In this document: positions 13,301 to 26,773 of the stretch, in pieces | Position numbering within the stretch: the first letter of the stretch is position 1 | How the letters are laid out: each line of letters opens with the position of its first letter | Source of the DNA: Mansonella perstans | Taxonomy: Eukaryota; Nematoda; Chromadorea; Rhabditida; Onchocercidae | Reading direction: 5' to 3' | DNA length: 64,000 nt | Assembly (NCBI GenBank): GCA_037074765.1 | Contig: JBAMDO010000237.1 | Location: 18,211-82,210 of the forward strand | Position numbers and translations under genes: made by a program | The notes under the pieces: generated by a model | Databases searched by the model: none | What the model saw: only the letters and a program-made list of their open reading frames with translations | What the model was told of the DNA's origin: nothing

Positions 13301-16300
13301 AACACAAACTAAATTTAAAAGAATACTGTAATAGTATGTAGGGCAGAAGCTTGATAATATGAACACTTCAATTTATATAATTTAAGAACCAAAAAAAAAA
13401 AAAAACTCTAATTAATTTATTAAGAAATTACAATTATCATTTAAAAATGAGACACTGCTTACCAGTAATCGGAATTCCAAACATTTTGATACTGTTCATT
13501 GTTCATTAACTGAACAGCATACAAACGAAATGTTTCCTTACATGAACGAGCATTACCTGGGAATTCACTGCAATCACGCATCGTAAAGGTCACCTGAACA
13601 TCTATCATAAATAAGATGGTACTTTCATTAAAGAAAAACCAACAATTTCAAAGAACTGAAATAATTCAAAATAAATCACTTTTAAACCTTATCAAAATGT
13701 AAAAAAATAAATTACCAACAAATGACATCGCACTGCAAACTGAATAAAAACAAAAAGTTCATTTTTCCTTTCCTCTTAAATAAATTCGCCGTTAAATTGT
13801 CATTTTTGCTCCAAAAAAAAAAATTCAGGCAAAACGTAAAATGATTTAATTTTTGTAAAGTACACAAAAAAAAGAAGGAAGCCGGACATTTCTGATGGAA
13901 TTTCCTCTTTTTTTCAATGGCAATAGAATTCATGCCAATGATGATAAAACAAATGATTTGAAATCATAATATGAAATCAAGGATTATCATCGAAAAAGTT
14001 AATATTAAAATGTGAAAAATTGACAATGAAAAAAAAAGGAACAGATGAATAATGAAAAAGTAATGAAAAAAAAAATTAAAATTCCTTCTCAAATTATATC
14101 ATCAGAGATGAGCTTTTTTCCACACCGTAAAAAAAGGAAGAAAAACCGGAACAGTAATTTAATTAATTGACTTACTTCAATGTGCAATCGATTTGCACCT
14201 TTGACATTAATTATCGGTGTTCGCAACCAATTGTCAACATCCGGCTGGTCAACATTACAAACGACATACGCTCGACGATTATCAAGTCCTTCCGGTCCAC
14301 GGTATGTTTCTTCAAGCCACTTTAAAAAAAGATTTTTTCAAATATTTTTAAAAAAAAGTAATTTCAAATATTTTCAACAATGTGTACTAAAACAATTAAA
14401 TTTAGTTAAATGTAAAAATTTTTCATACATTGAAAATTTCATATTTGTAAAATTTTTTGTTGAAAGAATTTTGAATTAAATAAATTTGAAAAATAAAGCT
14501 TAATTAATAATATAATTAAGAGAGATTTTACAGTGATTATTATTCGATGAATATCGATAATTTATATTTGTTAGCAATTATCTTTTAATCCCTTCTTTTC
14601 TTTTTTTTTTCCTTTCATACAAAAATATAAAAAGGTACAAGGCTATTGCACTGGAAGAAAATATTAATTGATCCTACAGGTGTGACATTCTTTTTATTTT
14701 TGTCACGTTTGGTAAATTTGGACAATTTGGACATCACGCTATCCTATTGGTCACTAATAAGCACCCTTAAATATAAAAGAAAAGAAGATTTTTCCCTCAT
14801 CATAAACCATTATTATATTTCATTTCAAATTCATTTTGTTCAGAGATATTAAGAAAGAGCGAAAGAAATACAACAGAAAAGAGAGACAATGGAGAAAAAA
14901 TAAGAAAAAACTTATTATTTAAGCAATTTTTTTTTTTTTTTTTTTAAATTTTAAATATGTCCCAAATTTTTAGCATTTTAATCTTTCACTCAATTTAAAT
15001 CAATTCATTCAAATTTGCTAAATGTTAAATCGTAGTTTTACACCAATTCTTTGTATATTTAAATTGATTTTTAATTTTTCAAATAATAAACAAATTTATG
15101 TCATATCTGTCCTTTTTTAGAATAATTTTCAAGAATGACAAAAAGAGTTTTTTTTTTTAAATTACTTAAAAATTGTTTATTAAAGAATCATGTTGCTCAT
15201 TGATTTTTTAGTACAATCATTCATTCTAAATTAACCTGTGCATTTAGCTATTCATGCATAGATGACCTTGTGAGACAATGATATGTGTGTGTGTGTGTTT
15301 GTGTACGTGTGTGTGTATCTGAGTTAACTTCATCACCTCATTAACTAAATATTTAGCTAAACATAGAATAGCTTCCCTAATATTCCATGTATGACACAAA
15401 TTATCATTCTTTTTAAGTATATAATTTTAGTATCAATGAAATAAATTATATGAAAAAAAGATGGTTTAAAAATATTTGCAAATTTTAATTCTTAAAATTT
15501 TCATTGGTCAACTTTTAATTTGTTGTAGCGACATTTTTGTTTGTTTTATTTCAATGAAATTTTCATCAGAAAATGAAAAGAATACAAATTTCTGATAATA
15601 CAAAAAAAGAAAAATTTGTGGAATTTTTAGATGCATTCTTTGTGCATCGTTCATTGCTTCACAACAATTTTTTTTTGCTTAGTTTCAAAAAATACTTCAA
15701 ATGACTTCCATTTCTCGGCCAAATTCAACTTTAACACTTTAAACTTTGCAAAGGTCAATTAAACTTTAAAATTTCTTTTTTTTACAATTTATACAAATTG
15801 AATTTTTTTGTTAAATTTAACAAAGTAATTCAAATGAATCATAAAAATAATTAAATTGTACATTAAAAAAAATTCATGCAAAAAGACAATGTTCACTGTT
15901 TGTTTGTTTATTAATTTATTTCATTCAAAAAAAAAAAGTGTATAAATTGTAAATTGTATAATTTGTTTCCATTAATTCTAATGTACCTGAAGATCATCAT
16001 CATCATTAATATTTTCGTCAATTAATTTCATTAGTTACAATGTATTACAATTCCTTCAATTTTGGTGCCACAAACAACAACAACAATAATATCAACCATA
16101 AATGGACAATACAGCAAAATATTGCTGTCCATTACCATAAAAGGCACTTCATTGAATGAGAGACAGAAGTCTATCCTTTCCATAATGCTCTACCAAAAAT
16201 GGTACTTCAATTTCACTCTGTTACCTTTAAGATATCTTTTAGTGGCAACTTTATTCTCCCTCATACTTCCTCATCACTTATTTTTGCCCCCTGTAGTGCT

Positions 16301-19300
16301 GAATACCATGCCATTCGTATACAAATATCTGTTGATTCACCGTTGAATCTTTTTCAGCTCAAAAAAAAAAATTACTTCCAGCAAATTTAAATTGACCCAT
16401 CTTATCATTTTCAACAATCTAACATTACCAAACAAAAACTATTGTCATTGTCGTTATTGTTGTCTGTCGCATAGTGAGTGATATTTGTTGAATAATAGCA
16501 CAGAATTACCAACACCGCTACTACTACTACTATTACTACTACTACTAACACCACTACCTCATGATGGTATTCCAATAAACAACAAGGTTAATTGACTCAT
16601 TGAATGGATTCTTTTGTAGCATCATATATAAATCAAAAAATTGCCAGGTGTCAGCAAATTCCAAAAAATCTATTAAATTACAACAATAAAGTTTATGTGT
16701 TCGATTTGATGAAATAAAAAACTTTTTTTTTTGAAAAAATAAATGGATTAAATTTGAAAATAAAATTTCAGCGCAAAATTATTAAAATCCAAAATCTTAA
16801 TAAAAAAACAAATGAACAAGAAAAAATTCGTTTCTTTTTAAAAAGTTATGAAATGCATTAATTCAAGTTAAGTTTAAAGTATTGCAATGAAAAATTAATT
16901 AATCACACTTACTCCGATTTCATCATCGTCCATATTTGAATGAGTTTGCCAGCGTAATTCGGTAGTTGAATTTGATGTATCGAGCAGAACAACTGAAACT
17001 TTTCCAGTTCAGATTTTAAAAGTATTTCACTGTTAATGATTAGCATAATGATAGAGAAAAACTTTTACTAACAGAGAAGCACCACAAATTACACATTGCT
17101 GAGATAGATTATTACTAATTAATATTGTGAATGAGAATTATTACTATCATCATTATTATTAAGATTAAAATAGCATGAATCCTCCTAGAAATAATTACTA
17201 ATTAAATGAATGAAACAGAGGAATTCTGTTAATAAAAAAATTTAATAAATTTAATATAATTAAATTGATGAAACAAAAATAAAATAAGCAAGATATGACA
17301 GCAAAAGATACTTCTGTTATAATTATAAATAATCCACTGAGCTGACAGTATCAGACAATATAGTTGATAAGAATGATTACAACACTTGACGAAGTGATAA
17401 TAGCTTTACGATATCACCTGTCGAAGTTTCCGTCAATTATGGAAAAATTAAAAGGAACTTTGGGCTAAAAAATGAATGCTTTTTTATTGTGATTTTTTGT
17501 TTTCAGAAAATAAAATTAATGCAAAAATGTCACTCTGATAGAATTTAGATTGCCTTGTTGAATATTTGATTATAATAACTTAGCAATAAGCAATTTCATT
17601 TAAATCTGGGAATTTCTGTCGTTTAAACAATACAGCAGCACTTTGGCAAACAAGACAAGTGGATCGCTTTTAGTCTACTTGAAATGTCACCAGTGATTAA
17701 ATGTCACCAAGTCTTTACTCTAATGTTCGACAGTAAACGATGAACGGTCAAATTGCAAATTGATTTGCTAACATATGATGTCACTTGCAATTATTAGCAA
17801 TGCTCATGTAAATTCAATGAAACTATTCATAAATTTTTTTTTCAATAAAATTTCCACCATCTAATTAAATTAAATTGGAGATTTTTAAAATATTTCTTTC
17901 TGTTAAAAATAATTTTAACTTCCTAAAACTTGAAAAAAATTTTGCTGCATTTGCACTTTTCCAATCATTTTAATCAGCAAAACATGCAGATGTATTAAGA
18001 AAATAAAATTTCAAGGAAAATAACAAATGAATAAAGAGAAATTGTCAAGCAGACAAGAGGACTAATTAAATGAGAAAATTTTTGGAACATTTAATTATCG
18101 ATTCTTTTCACTTCGTCATTTTTTACCTTTGAACATTTTGCTTTTCGATCGCTGTGACAAAGCCAAAAAAAAAAAGAAAAATTGAAAATTTAGGACAAAC
18201 ACATATACTAACAGAAAAATGTTTGTTACGAACAAAAGCAAAAAAAAAGACAAAAAAAAATCCATGAAATATTTTTTTAAAAAAAAAGAAAAGTGATGAA
18301 ATTTCTCATTTCGTTTTTTTTTTTTCTTTAAAATTTTTTTTTTCCAATCTTTCTTATTCTTCATGCTGTCTTTTTTTTTCTCATTTTCTCTTTAGAAGTG
18401 CCATCATTAAAGTTAAACGTATCTGAAATAAAAACTTTTTTTATCTAAATTTTAATAGCTATAAAAGACAAAATATGCGTGTAAATTGAATTTCCCTCAA
18501 CTTCAATGAGAAAAGATATAAAAAGTCATAAAACTTGGCTTTATATCAAATGATATAATTAAATGAATTTTAAAGCTTTAAAATTTTTCATTAGTATAAA
18601 TCGCCAAAGAATTATTAATGCGCCAAAATGCTGCTGATGTATTCAAATATTTTCGCTAAAACTTTCTTTTATTGGATCAAATATTTGAATGAAAGAAAGC
18701 ATATTTCCATTTTCTAATCTCTTCTAATCAATCTTTCAAAGTTATTATTTATTTTGAGATAAATGAATATTTCAAATAATAGACAAACAAAACGAGTGAG
18801 AGAGAGATACAGTGAGAAAGTTGAGAAGAAAAGGGTGGAAATTCGTTGCGATCATTCAACATCTAATATCATAATTAGTAACAGTAATCTTGAAACATCT
18901 GCATCAATTCGATGTTCTAAAAAAGAATTTGTCAAATAGAAGAATTACAAAAAAAAGTAGTATGAAAAACTGGTAATTATCCATTGGAAGTCGCAGATTA
19001 TAATTAACTAAGGATATTAGTAAGGAAAAAAAAGATTAAAAAGGGCAAAGATACTATCCTAAATATATATACGTACCGGATTTTTTCTTTTTTTTTTTGA
19101 ATTTCAAACATTCATTTAAAAATGCGAAAATAAAAAATGGATGAAAATAAAACGAAAACATAAAAAGCAAACTTATTAAAATATAGATCGAAATTCAGAA
19201 TTTCGAAAAAAGAATTTTAGAATCGATAAATATTTAAGCATAGTAAAATTAAAATTAAAAATTTCAATTAGCTACAGAAAAGAAAAACAAGAGAAAAGAG

Positions 19301-22300
19301 AGGATAGTTGTGACTAGAAGAAATTGAAAAAGGAATTTCAAATAATTCATCATTTTTCTCCAATACTATTAAAATATCAATATTGCTTTAAAGTAGAAGA
19401 ATCATAAATACTTCTTTCTTTTTAATTAAATTATATTAATTATAATTTTTTCATGATATCTATTCCTAATTAGAAAATAACAATAGATGCACGAAGACGA
19501 AGAATCACTCAGCATATTGTAATGACTAAACTAATCAAACATCAATTAATTAAAAAAGTAAATTAGTGATTTAAATCTTAACAGTGACAAACTAAAATGA
19601 TAATTAATAAAAGACTTGCCATATAAAAGGATAATCTTGATTTTGATTCCCAATATCAAGTACTAATTATACTGAAGAACTGATAAATGTTTAAGTCTAT
19701 CGAATGTCAATTTCTTCGTCATTCTTGAACTTTCATTATCCAATTAAGCAATTTATCACTAAATTGACATCCTTTTCGGTAAATAAATGATAAATGAATC
19801 ATTTGTTACACAGCAATAAAGAAAAACCGACATTCATTACTTATACTAATAATCACACCGATGAATTATTGACATTGAAGGTATGAGAGAGAAGAAGTTT
19901 TAGATCTTATTGATCAAACATAGATTTGTTTCCATTGCTAGTATCGTCATTATTATTATCACCATGATCATCAACTGTTATCATTAATACTATTTGTAAT
20001 TCTAACAAACCTTCCTGCGAATAATTCTTATCATCCTTTTAACTTATCTTCTTATACTCATCTCTTCCTTCATATACAAATAACATCCTTATCATTATCA
20101 ATGCAATGAAATGTTGACAGGAAAGGACAAATGAAAGATGTTTATCCTAAATGTTTTCTTCTTTGACCAACCGCCCTTAACCTTTAATCCTTCTTGTGAC
20201 AATATACCAGTGACAACGTGGCAGTATTTATGATCATTGCAAAACACAAATGTTCCACCAAATATTGTCTAACAATATATATTTCGAATTTTTTTAATTC
20301 ATCTTAATTAATTAATTAAAAATTTATGAAAAAAAAGGAAAAAACGATGCAATAAATATAGCTACTATCATAGTGATAATCAGCTGATAAACATTTCTAA
20401 TCATATTTAATGATAGCAAGAATGATTTCACAATGTTCTCATCAATTAAAACTGTAATTGAAATATTCCAATTTAATTTCACTATTTGATTTTTAAACTT
20501 TGATTTCAAAGTTCAATCTTTTCCTTCCACGACAAGAAACACTTAAATTCACCTAAAATAACATGAAAAAAAGAAAATCCAAAATTTAAATTATTTAAAA
20601 AATTTCCGAACATATTTTGTTTTTTTACCTTTTAAATTTCTTAAAATCTTCAACTTTTTTTCTCGCCAAAGTATCATTCAATGTACATTTAATACGCTCT
20701 CTTAACTTTTTCATTCATTCTTTTCTTTTTCCCATCACTCTCTCGTCAATTTCTCTTTTCCCACTCGTAAATTCCTGCGATTATTTCATAGGAAAGAATT
20801 TCTTTTTTTTGCACTTTGAAACAAGAAAACTAACATAAAGTTGTAAGAAATTAAATTTAAAATTACACATACAATTAAGAACAAAAATAAAGTCAATAAA
20901 GCATTTCAACAATTATTTCTACTATCAAAAGATGATAATAATACAATACTGAAAATAATTTTCTAATTCTTACTATCCAATCATTCATTTCCATTTTCAT
21001 TTTTCAAAATAATATTTGATTATTCAAATTTAAAATTCATCATTTCTTCTCATTCCTCTTTTTATTATAATTTGATTTCTTTGTACAAAGAAATTAAGTT
21101 AAAATGTTTTATATGTAAATAAATTAATTTATTACTTACAATTATGCTTTTGTCATACAAATTAATTTAATCAGTGATAAATTTGATAACATATAAATGT
21201 ATATATATTTGATTTCCTCTCCTAAAAATAATAATACTATGATATAAATGACAGGTATTTGCACGGATAATTAAACAATTTATCATCATTCATCTTTTTT
21301 TCCCCTATTTCCCACACATCATCATTATTCAGAATTATTTTTTGAGAGAAACCAGTAGATCTTATCACTGCTTATCCCATCCGATCCCTTATCATCATCT
21401 ATCAATCATAATTACAATACATTTCCATCTCAAATAGTATTTTAGCATTTTTACGCAATCATTTACAGCTGTCACAATGTATCTCGTATATATGCATGCA
21501 TGTATGTATGTGTGTGTATGTGTATGTGTGGTATGTGTATGTATGTGTACGTGTGTGTGTGTATGTCTGTGCATATGTGTGCGTGTATGTGCGTGTATGT
21601 GTGTGTATGTGTGTGTATGTGTGCATGTAATACAAGTTTGAAATGATACTAATTTACTAAGAATGTGAACATATTTACTACATATATCATATGGTGTAAA
21701 TCTTCATTATTCATATGCAAATTAATATATGATTTTATTTTAGTAATTAATCATTTTAATAACCATTTGCTATTATTGTTTAATTCTTCTAAATTTTCAT
21801 AGTTTCAATTTTTGAGATTTTTTAAAGAACATGTTTTTCTTTTTTTTTTGAAATAATTTTTCATATAATTACAAAATGTTCTGCAATATATCTTAATGTC
21901 GAAATAGAAAACATTTTAAAGTTAAAAAAATCATTTATGTCAATCAAAAAAAAACAAAAAAATAAATCCTCTCTTAACCAATCATTGTAAATCAATTCTT
22001 ACATATGAATAAACGGACAAAAAAAAAATGACAGAAATATTTGAACGATGGCCTACATTTGTTATAATATGAAATCATTTGGAAATTTGTTTAAGAATTA
22101 GAAGAAATTTTAAATCTCACAAAAATCAAATCAAAAGAAGAAATTTGGACAACAAGTTTCTATTGAATGAATTCAAAATCTTTTTTTTTTTCTTTTTTTA
22201 ATAATTAGATGACAACTATTTTAGGTTAACTATTTTTCTTCTCTTTTCTTCTCATTCTTAAAATGAGAGAATTTTAAAGATGTATGTTTATAAGTAAGGA

Positions 22301-22814
22301 CAATGTCTTTCCTCAATTTATACAATGCTTGACATTTTATCAAAGCACCGCCTGGAAATAACAATAACGGTGACAACAAATCACTCATTTAAATTGGATA
22401 AATTAAAAGAAAAAAAAAAAAACTATTTCTTTATTTTTGATGTAAAAATAGAAATTGTATTCGAAATACACATAAATAAATTAAAACTCAATGATTTTTA
22501 TTTATAACAATGAATGTGAACATTTTAAATTTAATACGTATAGAATGTTTTATAAGGTACTTTGACATGCATTTTATATTACATTTTTTTACGTGTTTTT
22601 TTAAACTTTGAAATGTAAACAACGAAAATTAAGAAGAAAAAGGAAGAGAGCAGAGAAAGGAAAAGAAAAAAAAAAAAGAAACTTTTTTCATACCTTTCTT
22701 AGATGTGACCACAGACCATAGTGTAAACAGTAGTAGTAGTTGATGAATGGAGAATGAAACCAGTTTAACTGCAACAGTCAGTGACAAAACCGGGCTGTTC
22801 AAAGATGGCTGCAT
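224..22814 (-). CDS. vab-1: Eph receptor tyrosine kinase (VAB-1-like), 3' end beyond the left edge
   Basis: Receptor for membrane-bound ephrins at the cell surface. Visible exons, 5' to 3': 22814-22694, 16992-16913, 14319-14176, 13593-13463, 13190-13028, 10752-10623, 10440-10324, 5229-5074, 4880-4783, 4188-3986, 3717-3615, 3533-3435, 3116-2992, 2797-2637, 1873-1805, 1628-1522, 1300-1163, 939-796, 680-525, 436-224. All phases join to give 886 residues. Domain order: signal peptide (1-40), ephrin-binding domain (about 41-215, with VLLDTS, WLRTP and RDCSEFPG), cysteine-rich region (to about 348), two FN3 domains (about 349-545), transmembrane helix (about 568-591), juxtamembrane [12 protein letters not shown] (tyrosines 658 and 664), then kinase with GSGEFGEV (690-697), Lys722 in VAIK, HRDLAARN (814-821) and DFG (834-836). 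Catalytic residues are intact, so the kinase should be active. The C-lobe and tail lie outside the window. C. elegans has a single Eph receptor, VAB-1, hence the symbol. Seen: all motifs. Inferred: orthology. Confidence 0.93.
2637..2797 (-). other. vab-1: Eph receptor transmembrane exon
   Basis: This exon encodes the short extracellular stem (HWSSPGPP), one hydrophobic helix beginning [12 protein letters not shown] and ending MLLIFL, and the basic stop-transfer run RQNRNRKR. The preceding exon (3116-2992) ends in a very acidic stretch, DDDDNDD, just before the membrane. Phase 2 entry and phase 1 exit both match the neighbouring exons. Confidence 0.9.
5230..10323. other. Large Eph intron (about 5.1 kb), no other gene seen
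   Basis: This is the intron between the two cysteine-rich exons 10440-10324 and 5229-5074. It is AT-rich with poly-A/T runs. The longest open frame inside (plus strand, around 5.89-6.41 kb) starts at TTG and encodes a Lys run followed by low-complexity Phe/Ser/Leu-rich sequence, so it is not credible as a gene. Confidence 0.6.
10753..13027. other. Eph intron between ephrin-binding and cysteine-rich exons
   Basis: This is a 2.3-kb AT-rich intron with donor GTTATA and acceptor TTATTTAG. I see no coding signal on either strand. Smaller introns at 13191-13462 and 13594-14175 are likewise empty. Confidence 0.6.
15283..15317. repeat. GT microsatellite
   Basis: Interrupted (GT)n run inside Eph intron 2. 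Confidence 0.85.
16517..16549. repeat. TAC/CTA triplet microsatellite
   Basis: Runs of CTA/TAC triplets with a TAT interruption, in an intron. Confidence 0.85.
16993..22693. other. Eph intron 1 (about 5.7 kb)
   Basis: This intron separates the signal-peptide exon from the ephrin-binding exons. First introns of this size in worm developmental genes often hold enhancers, but no specific site can be named from the sequence. It includes a long TG/TATG microsatellite near 21.5 kb. No coding exon was recognised in it. Confidence 0.6.
21491..21628. repeat. Long imperfect TG/TATG microsatellite
   Basis: About 138 bases of alternating TG, TATG and TGCA units in Eph intron 1. Purine-pyrimidine alternation is nearly continuous, so the tract may adopt unusual helical forms and is likely to vary in length between individuals. 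Confidence 0.9.
22694..22814 (-). CDS. vab-1: Eph receptor exon 1: start codon and signal peptide
   Basis: The exon encodes 40 residues and ends in phase 1 at a GTATGA donor. The G left over joins TT at the next exon to give Val, leading straight into VLLDTS of the ephrin-binding domain. The hydrophobic core is near residues 21-34 (around [10 protein letters not shown]), followed by small residues SVVTS suitable for signal peptidase. ATG at 22814 was chosen because it gives a signal peptide of ordinary length. The frame stays open upstream to 22919, so an earlier start or a spliced-leader acceptor further upstream cannot be excluded. Confidence 0.7.
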
Positions 22815-24139
22815 AAGCGACCCTAGTCGCCTGAGGCTAGACGTCAATTTGATCGTACAAAAATGATGTCCAAACGAAAATGAGCCAAGGATGAAGTAGT
22901 AAAAGAATAAGAATAACAAAATTCCCAGTTGAAATATGCTAATATAGCAAATGAATTGAAAAGGAAGCCAATGTAATCAGTGCCTGAACTATTTCTTTGA
23001 TAGCATTTCTTTCAATGTATCATTCCCAATTGAGCAGTATGAGCCAACAAATCATATGATCTATAGTTATTGCCAATAATCGGCCATAAGAAGTTGTACA
23101 AATTGCCTGAAATTATCAAATATTTCATTGAGAATAGAATAAATTGAAGGAAATTAGTGAATATGTTGAAGATATACGTATATGCTTTAGGCAGCAAATA
23201 AAATAACGAATACGTTAAATGCGTTTGGTGACAAAGACATTGTTGACATTGAATTGTTATCGTGAATTGATTTTAATTCAAAATTATAAAAAGATAGGAG
23301 GTGGAATAAAGCTAATAATTTTAGCAATACTATCATAGTTATAGTATAGTTTGATAAGAAATAACATAAGCTTATATTTTCAAATGATATTATTTAATTA
23401 AAATTTCTAATTAGTGATTAGTAATGTTTATTAGTAATATTCTAGAATTATTAATTGAAAAATCAAAATATGAGAGAAAAAAAGAAAGTATATGAATAAG
23501 CATGATATTTTAATGAAAATAATTCGATTGTGGACAAACTTAATGAATTGGTGAAGTAGAGTTGAACAGATGTTTGATTGGAGATGAATTATAGATCATA
23601 TCAGTGCCATTTGAAACATTGGAATGAAATAAGTTAGAATTGATCTTTTCATCAAATAGTCACAAAAATTCTGATTGCAATTGATTGTAGTAAAGAGGGA
23701 AAATTATTTTAGCCCAACGGCTACAACATAAAAAACATAAAGATTCCGGGGTAAAGTTCACATCTTTGTCAATGTATTAGACAGAACTACGGTATATTTC
23801 CCAACGAGGTAAGTTCGTCAAAACTATGTCAAAACTACGCAAAACTATGACACAATTCTCATTCGTCATCCAGATTAATACATATAGTTTATCAACTCGA
23901 TATACGAATTAATAAAATAGCTTACGTGACTAACACTTTCTACGTGCTGGAATATTTTTGTCCTATTTTATTGTCACGTCAATCAAATTCTCTACGCTAA
24001 TGATTAGCCCAGAAAAGAAGAGCAAAATGATCCAATTATATGAAACAGAACTTATATTCATTCATAGAAAACACGTGAAATGTGCACTTCGACAAAAGTA
24101 CCGCTAGTGGTACAGTATAATGAAACAAAGCAAAAGCAG

Positions 24140-24245
24140 AAAGCATACACATACATTTACACAAATAATTCACATACACACATTGCATTCACATACATAT
24201 AACATATGCATAGACATACACAAACATACACACATACACGCATAC
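24140..24245. repeat. CA-rich simple sequence
   Basis: Degenerate CACATA and ACACAT units just outside the GC-richer patch upstream of the Eph gene. An open frame through it encodes only a His/Thr/Ile-rich low-complexity string. Confidence 0.75.
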
Positions 24246-24425
24246 GGCAAACTGCATTTTCGGCAAACAATCACAACAATCTCCGCCAACAACGCAAAAC
24301 GCAGTGGGCGGTTAAAGCTTGCCGAATTGATCCATTCGGGTGACTGCCAGAGCTGAATTCATAGGGGTGGGAATAGCGGAGGAGGGCGGTGCTATGAAGG
24401 ATAACTGTTATCGACGTACGTGTAA
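24241..24425. promoter_or_regulatory. GC-richer patch upstream of the Eph gene, possible promoter or enhancer
   Basis: This stretch is visibly richer in G, C and CpG than its surroundings, with GTGGGCGG, GGAGGAGGGCGG and GACGTACGTG. It lies about 1.4 kb upstream of the Eph start codon (the Eph gene is on the minus strand) with no gene in between. The regulatory role is an inference from position and composition only. It could also be the remnant of an exon that I do not recognise. Confidence 0.3.
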
Positions 24426-25350
24426 CCTCGTAAATTATTCGTAACTATTCTTGATATGACCTCATAAGTTATTCATGGTTGGTTACTTATCAAGTATAAA
24501 ATAGTTGAAAAGAAATTTTGCATTTTAGTTTGCTTCATTTTTCTTCCTGAAATCTTTAATTCATAAGATAGAAAGGAAGTGAAGAAAGCTGAATGAATGC
24601 ATTGGCTAATCTTTAATTAGTAAATTTGTATTTTTCATTAGCTAACTGTTAATTAGTAAATTTACACTTTTTATGCTTGTCTTTTAATAAGTTAACAATC
24701 GTTTCGCAATAGTAATAAACAATTTGTTAAAATATGATGTCATTGTTAAATCACTACATTGTATCCTAATTTTTCTAATTAGGGAACTTTGAACTGATTG
24801 CTAAGGTCTATAAATTTAAACGATTTGAGACTTTGCTTGCTTCGAGCAAATATCAAAAAAAAAAAAAAAAAAAGAACTATAAATTAGGTCATTTCAACTT
24901 CTCATATCATTGGTGCTAATCAAATGTAAATGCCAAAGGATAGTACGATATGTGACAGTATCGATTGAAAATGTTAAAGTTAAATTTAATGAATGAAAAA
25001 AAAGGATGCTTAACGGATAAAATACGACCTAAAACATATTATTTCTTCTTCTAAAACATCAAATATGTTAAATGAGAAAAAAAGTAATAAATTTTTTTTC
25101 AAATAGTATCCATTTAATATTAATTTTATGAGGCAATACAAAAAAAGAAAACGAATTTTTTTCTTCCAAATTCACTTTGATAGAATGACTGATTGATTGC
25201 TACTTCAAAAGGAAATTCACACTGCAAATCTTTTAAAATTCAAAACAATTTTTGAAATAAAAAAAGTTTTAAAGCAAATTTTTGCAACACTTAAGTTTGT
25301 TTAGGAATGGATGACGCAAAAAAGCAAAGTTAAAATGTTTACCTTAATAT

Positions 25351-25486
25351 GCGCGTATCACGGATCAGTAACGTAAATGCGTCATTTTAATACGGATACG
25401 TTAAAATAATATTAAATGTTTACACACACGCATATATGTATCATATATCTTAAAGGCGCACGTATCACGGATTAATAACATAAATT
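25351..25486. repeat. Pair of direct repeats around GTATCACGGAT
   Basis: Two copies (about 25351-25378 and 25456-25486) share a core GTATCACGGATYARTAAC followed by RTAAAT, each preceded by a GCGC-type start. They lie about 105 bases apart in otherwise AT-rich sequence. Confidence 0.6.
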
Positions 25487-26773
25487 CTGTCTTTCTAATA
25501 AGGGTAATCCATCATTTGTACTACTTTTCCGGTATGTTTATCGGAAATTTCATCGCCGTTAATAATTATACAAACAAACGCATCAGTTTAAGCCATCATT
25601 GTTACCATTACTCCTTTAGCAATTGATGACAAAAAAAAAAGTAAATGGGCCATATAATTTAAGCAATTTTATAATTTTTCTTTTAAAATAAAATTGCTTT
25701 CATTGTAAAATAATTGTAAAAATTCGAAAGTGAATTAATTCGATTGTATCACAACATTTACCTAACAGTTGTTTATGGAAAAAAAAATCAAAGGAAGTTT
25801 CGCAAAAAGAAAATGGGGATGAAGAGAAGAGAGAAAAGAAAAAAAGAAAGCAAAAGTTTTACCTTAACAAATTTCCTAATAAGAAAAAGAATGAAAAATT
25901 GAGTAAATTTTTTACAAAATGCTATTTGACAACAAAACTTTTGTAAATTGGATAAGTAAAAAAGAATTAAAGAGTTAAAATGGAATAAAAAAAATTGAAA
26001 TATTTAACTTCCTCTTTGGAAATTGATATCACAAAGTAAAAGAAATTGCTCGTTGAAGCGCAAAGATAAAATAGCTTTAGAAATGCCAGTATGAACGGGT
26101 GGTCCTTCAAAAACACAACTGAAGTTTACTTTTTAATGCTCTTTCAATTTTGGTTTCAAATACAATCAGTAAACTGGAATAAACAATTGTTAAATGTTAT
26201 TGATTTCTAGATTTAAATGCTTTTTTCTGGCAAAAATTAAATTTCTTCTGTTAGCACTGCATAAGCTAAACGTTGTAGTGTATATCGTAAGATATTTTAC
26301 AGCTAGTTTTGCTACTTTGAATTGATCAGTTATATTAATTAGTGAAATTTTATGACGAAGTTTAGAGGTTATCATCAACTTTTAAGGAACTGATAAATGA
26401 TAAGTTATCACTCATTAGTAATTTTTTTCTGATAGCATCTGGAATTTTGGAGAAGGAAAAACTTCAGGAAAGTTAAAAAGTTTTTCGAATAACAAAGAAA
26501 ATTGTTTCAATCGGAATTTTGCAAATTTAACAGCAATTTCAATCAGTGTTTAAAAGTAATCTGAAATGAAAATTGTCAGAGAGTACCTTATCAATTAATT
26601 AATTTTTAAAAAAGTTGCAAATGATATTTAAAATTAATTCATTCATATTAAAGTGCAAGAATAGCAAAAATTAATTTACAATCTTTTAAAATGCCCTAAA
26701 TAGAATTGTGAATTTGGAAAATGATCGAAATAATTCAAAATATTGGAACATTGTTGAAACGACTCAGGAATTA

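Larger units (their letters stand above)
14320..16912. other. Eph intron 2, with simple repeats
   Basis: This 2.6-kb AT-rich intron contains a GT-rich run at about 15283-15317 and a TAC/CTA triplet run at about 16517-16549. No coding segment was recognised on either strand. Confidence 0.6.

Noticed and set aside
22629..22919. Longer Eph N-terminus starting at 22919
   Set aside because: The frame is open, but the ATG at 22814 already gives a normal signal peptide; the extra 35 residues add a second hydrophobic start. Kept only as an alternative.
24120..24356. 78-codon His/Thr-rich frame
   Set aside because: Product of a CA-rich simple repeat; no family resemblance.
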